A stretch of DNA of 64,000 nucleotides from Pseudomonas sp. (lineage in GTDB: Bacteria > Pseudomonadota > Gammaproteobacteria > Pseudomonadales > Pseudomonadaceae): the NCBI RefSeq assembly GCF_030698175.1, contig NZ_JAUYNT010000020.1, positions 140,068-204,067 of the forward strand. The letters are read 5' to 3'. Below are positions 8,922-19,846 of the stretch, piece after piece. The notes under the pieces were generated by a model. The model saw only the letters and a program-made list of their open reading frames with translations, was not told the DNA's origin and made no database searches. Every line of letters starts with the position of its first letter. The first letter of the stretch is position 1. A program made the translations under genes and the position numbers.

Positions 8922-9241
8922 CAACCGCGCTGAGCCGGCGCAGCACGCGGCCTGCAGTCTGTTGCGCGGTCAGGGCCAGTAAAATATCTGTCAAAACTCT
9001 GCAATGCCGCTATTCGTGTCATCAAATTTGCGCTATCAATTAGTTAGACCGTCGAACCCGGCAACACCGGTGGCGGTCGTGGTGCGCCCTACCGCTTGGG
9101 CTGTTCGTCAGCTCCGCCGCGCGCTCGGCCTTGCTCTGGTTTGCTCTGTCTCGTGGCTTTGTCGCGAACACGACGGTCTTTCTGCGGCGCAGTGCATTTT
9201 TGGCACTGCGTTCTCTGGCCCTAGCAAGAAGGTGACCGAGT
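8922..9241. other. Intergenic region upstream of the PhoH-family gene
   Basis: No gene is supported in these 320 bases. The only clear structure is a perfect 8-bp hairpin CGCAGTGC-N7-GCACTGCG at 9188-9210, about 30 bases before the phoH start, which would lie in its mRNA leader. Confidence 0.5.
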
Positions 9242-10633
9242 ATGGACAACCACGGACGCGTCAGCCCCACAGCGCCAACTCTCTACGCCCTCGATACCAA
9301 CGTGCTGATTCACGACCCGAATGCCTTGCTGAATTTTCAGGAGCACCACGTCGCTATTCCAATGACGGTATTGGAGGAGTTGGACAAACTGAAAACCGGC
9401 AAGCAGGGCGTGGCGGCGGAATGTCGCCAGGCGATTCGTTTGATCGACAAGATTCTCGGCGGCGCCAAGCCTGAAGACGTCGAGCGCGGCGTGCCGATCC
9501 AGCGGGAAAAAAGCGGGCCTTGCGGGTTTTTGTCGATTTTGATGAGCAAGCACGCGGGGCCGCTGACCGGTTTGCCAGAGGACCTCAACGACAACAAAAT
9601 CATCAACCAGTTGGTCGAACTGCAAGCCGCCCGCGCTGGTGTGGCCGTGGTGCTGGTGACCAAAGACATCAACATGCGCCTGAAGGCGCGGGCCTGCGGG
9701 ATTGAAGCCGAGGACTATCACACCGATCAGTTGGTCGATGATATCTCACTGCTGCCCAAGGGCTATCACAACCTCAGTGGCTCGTTCTGGGACCGGGTCA
9801 GCAAGGTCGATACCCGTCAGGATCACGGCCGCACCTGGCACCTGGTGCAGTTGATCGATAACTTGCCGTCGGTGCATATCAATGAATTCATCATTGATGA
9901 ACAGGGCTTCGTCGGCTGGATCAAGGGTATTAAAGGTGCGGAGATTTTGATTCTCGATTTGCATCAAGAGCCCTTGTTGCATCAGGAAGCCTGGGGCCTA
10001 AGACCGCGGGATATTTATCAGAGTCTGGCGCTGTATGCCTTGCTCGACCCGGATATTCACCTGGTCAATCTGACCGGTGCGGCGGGCTCGGGCAAGACCA
10101 TTCTGGCCCTAGCGGCGGCTATCGAGCAGACCATGGTCAGCAAGCGTTACCGGCGCATTATCGCCACCCGCAGCGTGCAGGGGCTGGATCAGGAAATTGG
10201 TTTTCTGCCCGGCACCGAGGCGGAGAAGATGGAGCCTTGGCTCGGCGCCATCACCGATAACCTCGAAGCGCTGCATATGGATGACGAGAACACCCACGGC
10301 AGTGTCGACTACATTCTGCAAAAAGTGCCGCTGCAGTTTAAGTCGCTCAACTACATTCGTGGACGCAGCTTTCAGCAGAGCCTGATCCTCATCGATGAAT
10401 GCCAGAACCTCACCCCGCACCAGATGAAAACCATCATCACCCGCGCCGGCACCGGCTCTAAAGTGGTGTGTCTGGGCAACTTGGCGCAGATCGATACGCC
10501 CTATCTGTCGGCGCCCAGCTCGGGGCTGACGTACCTGACCGAGCGCTTCAAAGACTTCCCCCATGGCGTACATATCACCTTGCAAGGGGTGCCGCGCTCA
10601 GTATTGGCCGAGTTTGCTGAAGCTAATATGTGA
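9242..10633 (+). CDS. phoH: PIN domain-PhoH ATPase fusion (PhoH2-type RNA helicase/nuclease)
   Basis: PhoH2 proteins join a PIN ribonuclease domain to a PhoH P-loop ATPase and have been shown in other bacteria to unwind and cut RNA. This 463-residue protein has an N-terminal PIN domain (about 14-150) with acidic residues in ALDTNVLIHDP (D18) and VLVTKDINMRLKA, then the ATPase with Walker A GAAGSGKT (279-286) and Walker B LILIDECQN (about 381-389). A characteristic PhoH segment, RIIATRSVQGLDQEIGFLPG, follows Walker A. ATG 9242 is preceded by AAGAAGGTGA. It stands alone. Its length and domain order are normal for the family; the physiological RNA target is unknown. Confidence 0.93.
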   Translation: MDNHGRVSPTAPTLYALDTNVLIHDPNALLNFQEHHVAIPMTVLEELDKLKTGKQGVAAECRQAIRLIDKILGGAKPEDVERGVPIQREKSGPCGFLSILMSKHAGPLTGLPEDLNDNKIINQLVELQAARAGVAVVLVTKDINMRLKARACGIEAEDYHTDQLVDDISLLPKGYHNLSGSFWDRVSKVDTRQDHGRTWHLVQLIDNLPSVHINEFIIDEQGFVGWIKGIKGAEILILDLHQEPLLHQEAWGLRPRDIYQSLALYALLDPDIHLVNLTGAAGSGKTILALAAAIEQTMVSKRYRRIIATRSVQGLDQEIGFLPGTEAEKMEPWLGAITDNLEALHMDDENTHGSVDYILQKVPLQFKSLNYIRGRSFQQSLILIDECQNLTPHQMKTIITRAGTGSKVVCLGNLAQIDTPYLSAPSSGLTYLTERFKDFPHGVHITLQGVPRSVLAEFAEANM

Positions 10634-10889
10634 GGGGTGAAATAGGCCGCGGGTATGTCATTGCGCGAGCTGCTCGGCGTGTGATCCACAGGGATGTGGG
10701 TATGCCGGCTCCTTCGGGCTAACCGGAATATTGCGCAGGAGCGATCAGGAAATCTCATACGCTGATTGTGGTTAATGCTGGCGGTTTGAGTCGCGTGCTT
10801 GAGAGGGAATATAAACAATAGAGCGACGGATGATTAAGCGGGAGGGCATTGTATTGCTGACAATAGCGGTGGTGAATTTTACTAATAAA

Positions 10890-10913
10890 AAAGGAGAGCC
10901 GAGGCTCTCCTTT
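10890..10913 (-). terminator. Rho-independent terminator of the small lipoprotein gene
   Basis: AAAGGAGAGCC-GA-GGCTCTCCTTT is a perfect 11-bp inverted repeat. On the minus strand it is followed by a T-run (10890-10884), 15 bases beyond the stop of the lipoprotein gene. It may also stop transcription coming from the PhoH-family gene. Confidence 0.85.
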
Positions 10914-10927
10914 GTACTAAGCAATAG

Positions 10928-11107
10928 TTACTTAGCAGGTGCAGCTTCAGGCGCTGGAGCCACTTCAGTAGCTGGGGCGGTGGCAGGAGCAGCCGGAGCT
11001 TCGGTTGCAGCTGGGGCGGCAGTAGGTGCTGCTTCTTTCTTGTCGCAGCCAGCAAACGCCAAGGTGCTGAGGATAAGGGCGGAAATAGCGATATTTTTAA
11101 TTTGCAT
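10928..11107 (-). CDS. Small Ala/Pro-rich lipoprotein
   Basis: The minus strand from ATG 11107 encodes 59 residues: a signal peptide with lipobox LAFAGC (cysteine 21), then a low-complexity tail rich in Ala, Pro, Thr and Glu (KKEAAPTAAPAATEAP and similar). The mature part has no fold-forming sequence. Small lipoproteins with Ala/Pro-rich tails are common in Pseudomonas, but no function is established that I can assign. A strong terminator sits directly downstream, which supports a real, well-expressed transcript. It is shorter than the usual ORF-length cut-off and easily missed. D22 after the lipid-modified cysteine would act as an inner-membrane retention signal in E. coli, though the rule differs in Pseudomonas. 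Confidence 0.8.
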   Translation of the reverse strand: MQIKNIAISALILSTLAFAGCDKKEAAPTAAPAATEAPAAPATAPATEVAPAPEAAPAK

Positions 11108-11510
11108 AATCGTTCTCTTTGCGTAAGTGAAGTGGACTAGTTATGACGCTAGTGTACTTGGCGATAAACGCACGCCAAAATTATAGGCCAAGTTAGACTG
11201 CATGCACAGTAGCAGTTAAATCTTTGGATTGCATTGTTTTTGTTTGGGGTTGGCGCACTTATAAAATTTATTGCTTGTGATAAAACTATCTCGAAGTGCT
11301 GTTGTCCATAGTCATTAATGATTTTTATATTGCTGCTGGATTCATACAATAAGTGCAATGCGCGATTTATTATCATTAATGCCCGCCGGCGATTGCGCTG
11401 TGCCGGTGTGGCCATTTACCGCAGCGCAGCGGCGTAGAGGATTGTCGTCTGTGTGTGCCCATCGCCTGGTTCGAGGGGTAGAATTGTCGCTCCTAACTCG
11501 GAGCAAGCCT
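11108..11510. other. AT-rich intergenic region upstream of moaC
   Basis: These 403 bases separate divergent genes: the lipoprotein on the minus strand and moaCDE on the plus strand. The first 250 bases are clearly AT-richer than the flanks. I saw no ORF with a ribosome site and no sequence resembling the molybdenum-cofactor riboswitch. Promoters for both genes must lie here but none stands out. Confidence 0.4.
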
Positions 11511-12017
11511 GTGCTGACTCATCTTGATTCCCAAGGCCACGCCAATATGGTCGACGTCACCGACAAGTCGGCGACCTTTCGTGAGGCGGTGGCCGAAGCG
11601 CTCGTGCGTATGCGCCCCGAAACCTTGCAATTGATAGTGCAGGGCGGTCACCCCAAGGGCGATGTGTTCGCGGTGGCGCGGATAGCCGGCATTCAGGCGG
11701 CCAAAAAAACCTCCGATCTCATCCCGCTGTGCCACCCGCTGCTGCTGACCGGCGTTAAGGTTGAACTGGTCGCGCAGGGTTTGGATGCCGTGCGGATTAC
11801 CGCCCGCTGCAAGTTGGCCGGGCAGACCGGTGTGGAAATGGAGGCCTTGACCGCCGCCAGCATCGCCGCCCTGACTATTTATGATATGTGCAAGGCGGTT
11901 GATCGCGGCATGGTCATTGAGTCGATACGGTTGCTGGAAAAGCTCGGCGGCAAGAGCGGCCACTATCAACTGGATACCAGCAGCGAGTTGATGACCAACA
12001 GCGCGGAGGCAGAATAA
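11511..12017 (+). CDS. moaC: Cyclic pyranopterin monophosphate synthase MoaC
   Basis: MoaC converts the MoaA product 3',8-cyclo-GTP to cyclic pyranopterin monophosphate in molybdenum cofactor synthesis. The start is placed at GTG 11511, 7 bases after GGAG, giving 168 residues beginning [16 protein letters not shown], which aligns with the usual MoaC N terminus; upstream ATG codons would add about 50 residues foreign to the family. Conserved blocks include [25 protein letters not shown] and [11 protein letters not shown]. Its TAA stop overlaps the moaD ATG, forming the moaC-moaD-moaE operon. No moaA or moaB is in the window. Confidence 0.94.
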   Translation: MLTHLDSQGHANMVDVTDKSATFREAVAEALVRMRPETLQLIVQGGHPKGDVFAVARIAGIQAAKKTSDLIPLCHPLLLTGVKVELVAQGLDAVRITARCKLAGQTGVEMEALTAASIAALTIYDMCKAVDRGMVIESIRLLEKLGGKSGHYQLDTSSELMTNSAEAE

Positions 12018-12265
12018 TGATTCAGGTGCAGTATTTTGCCCGCTACCGCGAGGCGTTGGGGATTGACGGTGAGCAGTTGAGTTGGGTCAGCGAGCTGGCC
12101 ACGCTGGATGATGTGCGGCTGTTATTGCTGGCTCGTGGTGGCGTCTGGGCCTTGTTGGCCGAGCAAAATCTGATGTGTGCACGCAACCAGGAGCTTTGCA
12201 GCCTGAGCGAGCCGCTGACAGATGGTGACGAAGTGGCGTTTTTCCCCACTGTCACTGGAGGTTAA
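12017..12265 (+). CDS. moaD: Molybdopterin synthase small (sulfur-carrier) subunit MoaD
   Basis: MoaD carries the sulfur, as a C-terminal thiocarboxylate, that is built into molybdopterin. The 82-residue protein ends in VTGG, the Gly-Gly tail that MoeB adenylates, and contains the ubiquitin-fold segment DEVAFFPTVTGG. Its ATG (12017) overlaps the moaC stop by one base, indicating translational coupling, and its stop lies 4 bases before moaE. Confidence 0.94.
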   Translation: MIQVQYFARYREALGIDGEQLSWVSELATLDDVRLLLLARGGVWALLAEQNLMCARNQELCSLSEPLTDGDEVAFFPTVTGG

Positions 12266-12269
12266 GACG

Positions 12270-12725
12270 ATGCGCATTCGCGTACAGGTTGAGGCGTTCG
12301 ATCCAGGCGCCGAGTTGAATGCGTTGCACGCGGCGAATGTCGGGATTGGCGCAGCGCTGGGCTTTGTCGGCTACGTTCGCGACTTTAACGAGGGGCGAGA
12401 AGTGGCCGGAATGTTTCTTGAACATTATCCCGGTATGACTGAAAAGGCCCTGGCGAAAATCGCCGCCGAGGCCGAACAGCGTTGGCCGTTGCTGCGTTTG
12501 GAGATTTTGCACCGGATTGGCCAATTGCAGCCGGGCGAGCCGATAGTTTTTGTCGGCACCGCCAGCGCCCACCGCCAGGCCGCGTTCGATGCCTGCAACT
12601 TCGTGATGGACTACCTGAAAACCCGAGCGCCGTTCTGGAAGCAAGAGCAAGGCGGCGATGGCCCGCGTTGGGTTGAGGGGCGCTGTAGCGACAAAGATGC
12701 CGCCCAGCGCTGGGACAAACCGTAG
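12270..12725 (+). CDS. moaE: Molybdopterin synthase catalytic subunit MoaE
   Basis: MoaE transfers sulfur from MoaD thiocarboxylate to cyclic pyranopterin monophosphate to make the dithiolene of molybdopterin. ATG 12270 follows a CTGGAGG ribosome site and gives 151 residues; an in-frame codon at 12222 lies inside moaD and is not used. The active-site lysine region DYLKTRAPFWK is present, as are VGTASAHRQAAFDAC and WVEGRCSDKDAAQRW. The stop codon overlaps the first bases of a GTAGGGTGGGTTAG repeat element. It is the last gene of the moaCDE operon and converges on rhlB. Confidence 0.95.
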   Translation: MRIRVQVEAFDPGAELNALHAANVGIGAALGFVGYVRDFNEGREVAGMFLEHYPGMTEKALAKIAAEAEQRWPLLRLEILHRIGQLQPGEPIVFVGTASAHRQAAFDACNFVMDYLKTRAPFWKQEQGGDGPRWVEGRCSDKDAAQRWDKP

Positions 12726-12791
12726 GGTGGGTTAGCGGCTCTACGCAGATGCAAAACCCACCGGGCAGTCCGTGCGCCGCGTAACCCACCA
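12722..12791. repeat. GTAGGGTGGGTTAG-type palindromic element, copy 1
   Basis: It begins GTAGGGTGGGTTAGCGGC at 12722, overlapping the moaE stop, and has internal AACCCACC and terminal GTAACCCACC segments that pair with the left end. The same family appears at 32296-32457, as a variant at 55855-56019, and as a half element near 59984-60021. Such elements are common between genes in Pseudomonas. Confidence 0.7.
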
Positions 12792-12799
12792 CGCTGATT

Positions 12800-12828
12800 C
12801 GGGTGGATGGGTGAAGGTCATCCACCCG
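12800..12828. terminator. Hairpin between convergent moaE and rhlB
   Basis: CGGGTGGATG (12800-12809) and CATCCACCCG (12819-12828) form a perfect 10-bp stem with a 9-base loop, 9 bases downstream of the rhlB stop and after moaE. There is no T-run, so it may slow or protect transcript ends rather than act as a classical terminator. Confidence 0.5.
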
Positions 12829-12836
12829 AGTCCTGG

Positions 12837-14303
<1,467 letters not shown>

Positions 14304-14570
14304 GGTGATCTCATCAATTGATTAAGGAATGAACGCCTGCAGTGTAAAGCAAGATGCTTGCGCGGCGAAGTGCCACACCAGCGTGGATTGGCTGGCGGCG
14401 CTGCAGCGAGTTGGTCGGCGTGAAGTATTGAGCGGTGAGCGCGATTAAGCGTCGAGCTGCTGTTCAGCGAGGTTGGGCGGGCTTGCTGTTGGTACGGAAT
14501 AACTGCGAGGGTTTAGCGGTGGGCACGCTTGGGGCGTTCGGCGGATTGCCGCGCCCCGGCGCTGTAGAGC

Positions 14571-14786
14571 TTAGGCCTGGTTGCTTGGCTCGGCGCTGTC
14601 GTCGGCGGCAGTCTCGGCAGTTGCATCGGCATCCGCGTCAGTGCTGCTTTCAAGGTCGTCAGCGGGCAATTGCTCACCATCGGGATTGGCTTTGCGCAGG
14701 CGCTTTTCGGCCATTTTTTCTTCTTGCTTCTTCTTCTTGGCGATTTCTTTCTGGCGTTTTTCGAACGAGTAATTGGGCTTGGCCAT
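14571..14786 (-). CDS. Small conserved basic/acidic protein of unknown function
   Basis: The 71-residue product starts MAKPNYSFEKRQKEIAKKKK and ends in an acidic, Ala/Asp-rich tail (DADADATAETAADDSAEP). The lysine/glutamate-rich N-terminal half is predicted to be a single charged helix; the tail is disordered. I recall similar short proteins as conserved hypotheticals across Pseudomonas, but I know of no function. An AGGA ribosome site precedes ATG 14786. The gene lies between rhlB and a dipeptidase on the same strand with wide gaps, so an operon is unlikely. The 267 bases between it and rhlB show no further gene. Confidence 0.75.
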   Translation of the reverse strand: MAKPNYSFEKRQKEIAKKKKQEEKMAEKRLRKANPDGEQLPADDLESSTDADADATAETAADDSAEPSNQA

Positions 14787-14902
14787 GTTTAATCCTGCTG
14801 TGTGTATTCAAGGTGTATTCAAGGGGCGAGGCACAAGCTTGGGCATAAACGGCAAAGCCTGCGCTAAAGTCGCCAGTATGCCCTGTTCTTGGTGGCGACG
14901 GG

Positions 14903-16063
14903 TTACTCCGGCAGATTCGCCAGCAGCAGTCGCAGCACATTGCCGCCCATGATAGCGGCAATCTCTTGCTGGTTAAAACCAGCTTTGAGCAGGCCTTCGG
15001 TCAGCTGGGCAAGGCCGGTGACGTCAAAGGGCGCATGGATGCTGCCGTCAAAATCGGAACCCAGGCCAACATGCTCGACACCAATCTTATCGCTGGTATA
15101 GCGAATGGCCCGAACTATGGCGGCCACCGAGGTGTCGCAGACTGCAGTGTCCCAATAACCGATGCCAATCACCCCGCCGGTGGCGGCAATCCGCTGCAAG
15201 TGGGCGTCACTTAAATTACGGGTGCCGGGGCAGGTGCCTTCCACGCCCGTGTGGGAGACCAGCAGCGGGCGGGTGGCCATGGCCAGTACGTCGTCAATCA
15301 AGGGCCGCGAGGCATGGGCCAGGTCGATCAATATGTGTTTTTCTTCCAGACGCTGGATCACCTGGCGACCAAAGGGGGTGAGCCCGCCCTTGTTGATGCC
15401 ATGGGCGGAGCCGCCGACTTCGTTATCAAAAAAATGCGTCAGTCCGGTAATGCGAAAGCCGGCGTCGTAGAGCCGGTCGATGTTGCCCAGTTGGCCTTCC
15501 AGTGGGTGCAGGCCTTCGGTGGCCAGCACTGCGGCCAAGCGCTCGGGTTGTTGCTGGCGTTCAACGATGAAGCGCTCCAGCTCTGATTTGCGTTGAATCA
15601 GCAGCAGTTTGCCGTCACTGGCGGCCACCGCCTGGTGCAGCTTTTCACTCTGGTAGAGCGCCCGCTCCAGCAGGCTGGTCCAGGTTTTGCGCGGCCAGCG
15701 CTGGGCCATCACCAGCAGGGTAATGTTGTCGCTGTCGGCGCCGTTGCGCTCGTAATTAAGCCCGCGCGGGGTTTTGGTCACTGTGGAGAACACTTGCAAG
15801 GCGACGTTAGCTTGCAGCAGACGCGGCAGATCGGAGTGGCCGTAGTCGAGGCGTTTAAGCAGATCACGTTGCCAGAGCAGGGCATCGTCGTGCATGTCGG
15901 CGATAAACAGGCTGTTATGCAACGCTTGCGCCACGCTGCTGGCCGGGTAGGGCGCCGGGCTGGCGGCGCTGTTCATGTGCCAGTCGAGCACTTTCGGCAA
16001 GCTGAAAAAGATCGTGGCGCCAAGCAGCAGTAGAGCACTCAGGCTGAGGACGATTTTACGCAT
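14903..16063 (-). CDS. Membrane-anchored dipeptidase (peptidase family M19)
   Basis: M19 enzymes are zinc dipeptidases of the renal dipeptidase type that cleave L-Xaa-D/L-Xaa dipeptides. The start is placed at ATG 16063 (MRKIVLSLSALLLLG), giving 386 residues with an N-terminal signal anchor; the frame is open 11 codons further upstream but GGAG sits before 16063. Zinc-site segments are ADMHDDALL, LATEGLHPLEG, GLTHFFDNEVGGS, LIDLAHASRPLIDD, VSHTGVEG and GLGSDFDGS. The order and spacing fit a complete enzyme facing the periplasm. No partner gene is adjacent; the upstream gap is filled by a 315-bp palindromic element. Confidence 0.9.
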   Translation of the reverse strand: MRKIVLSLSALLLLGATIFFSLPKVLDWHMNSAASPAPYPASSVAQALHNSLFIADMHDDALLWQRDLLKRLDYGHSDLPRLLQANVALQVFSTVTKTPRGLNYERNGADSDNITLLVMAQRWPRKTWTSLLERALYQSEKLHQAVAASDGKLLLIQRKSELERFIVERQQQPERLAAVLATEGLHPLEGQLGNIDRLYDAGFRITGLTHFFDNEVGGSAHGINKGGLTPFGRQVIQRLEEKHILIDLAHASRPLIDDVLAMATRPLLVSHTGVEGTCPGTRNLSDAHLQRIAATGGVIGIGYWDTAVCDTSVAAIVRAIRYTSDKIGVEHVGLGSDFDGSIHAPFDVTGLAQLTEGLLKAGFNQQEIAAIMGGNVLRLLLANLPE

Positions 16064-16098
16064 GGGAGTGGCTCCGATTATTCTTATGTCGGGCACTC

Positions 16099-16413
16099 TA
16101 ACAGGCCGTTGAAAAACTACCTACGTTGCCGATACCGCGTTAAAAACAGGCTCACAGCCACAGGCTGAACGCGCTTTAGCGCGGCCCCGAAGGGGTGAGC
16201 AACGCGAATCAAATGCTCATTTACAGCACGTAAACTCCGCTTTTGACTCGCTGTGCTCGCCCTGCGGGCCAGCCTGCGGCTGTTACTGCGCTTCGCTACG
16301 TTGCGCCTGTTTTGACTGCGCTTCGCTTGCCCTACGGGCCAACCTTCGGTTGTTACTCGGCTGCGTTGCGTCTTGTCTCGGTTGCCTCGCCTACATTTTT
16401 CAACGGCCTGTTA
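16099..16413. repeat. Palindromic mobile-like element, TAACAGGCCGTTGAAAAA family, copy 1 (315 bp)
   Basis: Both ends carry TAACAGGCCGTTGAAAAA in inverted orientation (left at 16099, right ending at 16413). The interior shares AAATGCTCATTTAC and the following GTAAACT..CGCTTTT segment with the copy at 52669-52814. This copy has about 170 extra bases of imperfect GC-rich repeats inside (several CGCTTCGCT.. and CCTGCGGGCCAGCCT-like units). It encodes no protein. It fills the gap between the M19 dipeptidase and the cNMP-GGDEF gene. Confidence 0.8.
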
Positions 16414-16438
16414 AGCGCAACCGGTTAGCCGCGCAAAC

Positions 16439-17377
16439 TTAGCCGCATAGGCAGTTGCGGCCTTGTTGTTTGGCCTGATAGAGCGCGCTATCGGCGCGTG
16501 CGATGAGGTTTTCCAGGCTGTCGCGCGGGTGCAGTTGGGCCAGGCCGATCGATACTGTGACGCCCGGCAGCGGGCCAATCGGTGAGTAAAACGCAGGAAT
16601 TTGTTGCAGGCTTTCGCGCAAGCGCTGGCCAATGCGGCGGCCTTCGTCGGTGGCAATGTCAGGCAGCAGAATTACAAACTCCTCACCGCCATAACGGATC
16701 ATGCTGTCTTTGGGGCGCAGTTGGTTACGCAGCGTATGGGCAACCAGACTCAAGGCGTAGTCGCCGGCCAGATGGCCGTGTTGGTCGTTGTAGTTTTTGA
16801 ACCGGTCAACATCTAACATCAGCATCGACAGGGGGTGTTCATTGAAGGCGCAGCGGGTGCTTTCACGCTCAAATACATGCTCCAGCCAGCGGCGGTTGTA
16901 GCAGCCGGTGAGGGTGTCGAGATTGGCGTGCTGTTCGCTGTCGAGAATGCTTTGGTTGCCTTGGCGTACGCGCTGGCAGAGCAACTCCAAGAGGTTCTGC
17001 GTCAGTTGCGGTGAGCAGCTAAGCAGGCTGCTCAGGGTTTTGCGTGGCAGACGCAGCACCCGTGCTCGACTCATGGCCAGTACATAGGCAGAGGGTGTCT
17101 GGTTGTCGATAAAGCTGACTTCGCCGGCGCAATCTCCGGGCTCCAGGGTGCTGACTGGGTGGTTGTCGAGCGAGCCGAGGTAGACCTTGAGTTGGCCTTC
17201 AAGCAGTAAGTACAGGTATTGGTTGCGTTTAAAGGGCGAGAGCAGAATCTCGCCGGGCTGGTATTCGCAGAGTCGAAAGCTTTTCAGCAGCTGACTCAGG
17301 CTGCTGACGGCAACATTCTGGAACAACCGCAGCTGCATAACCTGTTGCAGGTCGGGCTGCTGCTGCATGGCTCTCAT
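16439..17377 (-). CDS. Cyclic-nucleotide-binding domain-GGDEF diguanylate cyclase
   Basis: The 312-residue soluble protein has an N-terminal cNMP-binding-like domain (about 15-125, with GEILLSPFKRNQYLYLLLEGQLKVYLG and EPGDCAGEVSFID) and a C-terminal GGDEF domain with active-site GGEEF (230-234) and the inhibitory I-site R221-P-K-D224 placed five residues upstream, as required. It should therefore make c-di-GMP and be product-inhibited. The N-terminal domain lacks the full RxA phosphate-binding cassette of Crp, so its ligand is uncertain. No helix-turn-helix is present. The gene is monocistronic. It could feed Alg44 or other PilZ receptors, but nothing in the sequence ties it to one. Confidence 0.88.
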   Translation of the reverse strand: MRAMQQQPDLQQVMQLRLFQNVAVSSLSQLLKSFRLCEYQPGEILLSPFKRNQYLYLLLEGQLKVYLGSLDNHPVSTLEPGDCAGEVSFIDNQTPSAYVLAMSRARVLRLPRKTLSSLLSCSPQLTQNLLELLCQRVRQGNQSILDSEQHANLDTLTGCYNRRWLEHVFERESTRCAFNEHPLSMLMLDVDRFKNYNDQHGHLAGDYALSLVAHTLRNQLRPKDSMIRYGGEEFVILLPDIATDEGRRIGQRLRESLQQIPAFYSPIGPLPGVTVSIGLAQLHPRDSLENLIARADSALYQAKQQGRNCLCG

Positions 17378-17575
17378 CGGGTTGGCGACGTGCGCGGGCG
17401 ACTAAAAAGCACGGGCATAGCAAACTTCCCTGTCTATGGGGTATTTGCGCTGACCATAGTTGCGAGTTCGGTATATGACAAATTCGCGTATGGGCTAATC
17501 CGACCGATGGTCAAGTTTGGACTTGCCAGTCATGCCGCGCCGCGGGCGGCTGTTGGGCGGCGCAGCATGAGCGCT

Positions 17576-18718
<1,143 letters not shown>

Positions 18719-19747
18719 ATGAAGATGATGAAATCCACCCTGGCTGTGCTGACCGCGGCAGCGGTGCTCGGCGTCAGCAGCTTCGCTCAGGCAGGCGCAA
18801 CCCTGGATGCGGTGAAGAAAAAAGGCTTCGTGCAGTGCGGTATTAGTGATGGCTTGCCGGGTTTCTCCTACGCTGACGCCAAGGGCAACTACCTGGGCAT
18901 CGACGTGGATGTTTGTCGTGCGGTGGCCGCCGCAGTGTTCGGCGATGCCAGCAAGGTCAAGTTCAGCCCGCTGACGGCCAAGGAGCGCTTCACGGCGTTG
19001 CAGTCTGGTGAAGTCGACATTCTATCGCGCAACAGCACCTGGACCAGCTCGCGTGATGCGGCCATGGGTCTGAGCTTTACTGGCGTGACCTATTACGACG
19101 GCCAAGGTTTCCTGGTGAACAAAAAACTGGGTGTCTCCAGTGCCAAGGAACTCGATGGCGCCACCGTCTGCATTCAGGCCGGCACCACCACCGAACTGAA
19201 CCTCTCCGACTACTTTCGCGCCAATGGCCTGAAGTACACCCCCATCACCTACGATACTTCCGATGAGAGCGCCAAATCGGTGGAAGCCGGTCGTTGCGAC
19301 GTGCTGACCTCCGACCAATCGCAACTCTATGCGCAGCGCATCAAGCTGGCCGCGCCGGATCAGTACGTGGTGCTGCCGGAAGTGATCTCCAAAGAGCCGC
19401 TGGGCCCGGCGGTGCGTCAGGGTGATGATGAGTGGTTCAAAATCGTGCGTTGGACGCTGTTCGCTCAATTAAACGCCGAAGAGCTGGGCATCACCTCGAA
19501 GAACGTCGTGGACATGGCCAAAACCACTAAGAACCCGGATATCGCCCGCCTGCTCGGCACTGAGGGTGAGTTTGGCAAGGATCTGAAGCTGCCGAAAGAT
19601 TGGGCAGTACAGATCGTCAAACAAGTCGGTAACTACGCGGAAATCTTCGATCGCAACGTCGGTGCCGGCAGCGACCTGAAGATCGAACGTGGCATCAATG
19701 CTCTGTGGAACAAAGGTGGTCTGCAATACGCACCGCCGGTGCGCTGA
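18719..19747 (+). CDS. aapJ: General L-amino acid ABC transporter, periplasmic binding protein AapJ
   Basis: AapJ captures a broad range of L-amino acids in the periplasm and delivers them to AapQM. ATG 18719 follows CTGGAGG and gives 342 residues with a clear signal peptide (to about residue 25, SSFAQAGA); the longer open frame from 18620 is not used. Family 3 solute-binding features include CGISDGLPGFSYAD, GIDVDVCRAVAAAVFGD, LSRNSTWTSSRDA and CIQAGTTTELNL. It heads the aapJ-aapQ-aapM-aapP operon. An ATG three codons later could also serve as start. An Hfq/Crc motif just upstream suggests catabolite control. Confidence 0.95.
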   Translation: MKMMKSTLAVLTAAAVLGVSSFAQAGATLDAVKKKGFVQCGISDGLPGFSYADAKGNYLGIDVDVCRAVAAAVFGDASKVKFSPLTAKERFTALQSGEVDILSRNSTWTSSRDAAMGLSFTGVTYYDGQGFLVNKKLGVSSAKELDGATVCIQAGTTTELNLSDYFRANGLKYTPITYDTSDESAKSVEAGRCDVLTSDQSQLYAQRIKLAAPDQYVVLPEVISKEPLGPAVRQGDDEWFKIVRWTLFAQLNAEELGITSKNVVDMAKTTKNPDIARLLGTEGEFGKDLKLPKDWAVQIVKQVGNYAEIFDRNVGAGSDLKIERGINALWNKGGLQYAPPVR

Positions 19748-19846
19748 CCATCTGCGGCGGCGCTGCGGTTCTGCAGCGTCGCTTGTTCTTGATTCCGTGA
19801 ACCCTGCGCCCGCACTTGCGGGCGTGGGGCTTCCAAGAGGGCTGTT

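Noticed and set aside
9004..9474. Plus-strand frame overlapping the start of the PhoH gene
   Set aside because: It overlaps phoH in another frame and has no ribosome site or domain.
11108..11510. Possible molybdenum-cofactor riboswitch before moaC
   Set aside because: No conserved core could be recognised, and the element is typically upstream of moaA, which is not here.
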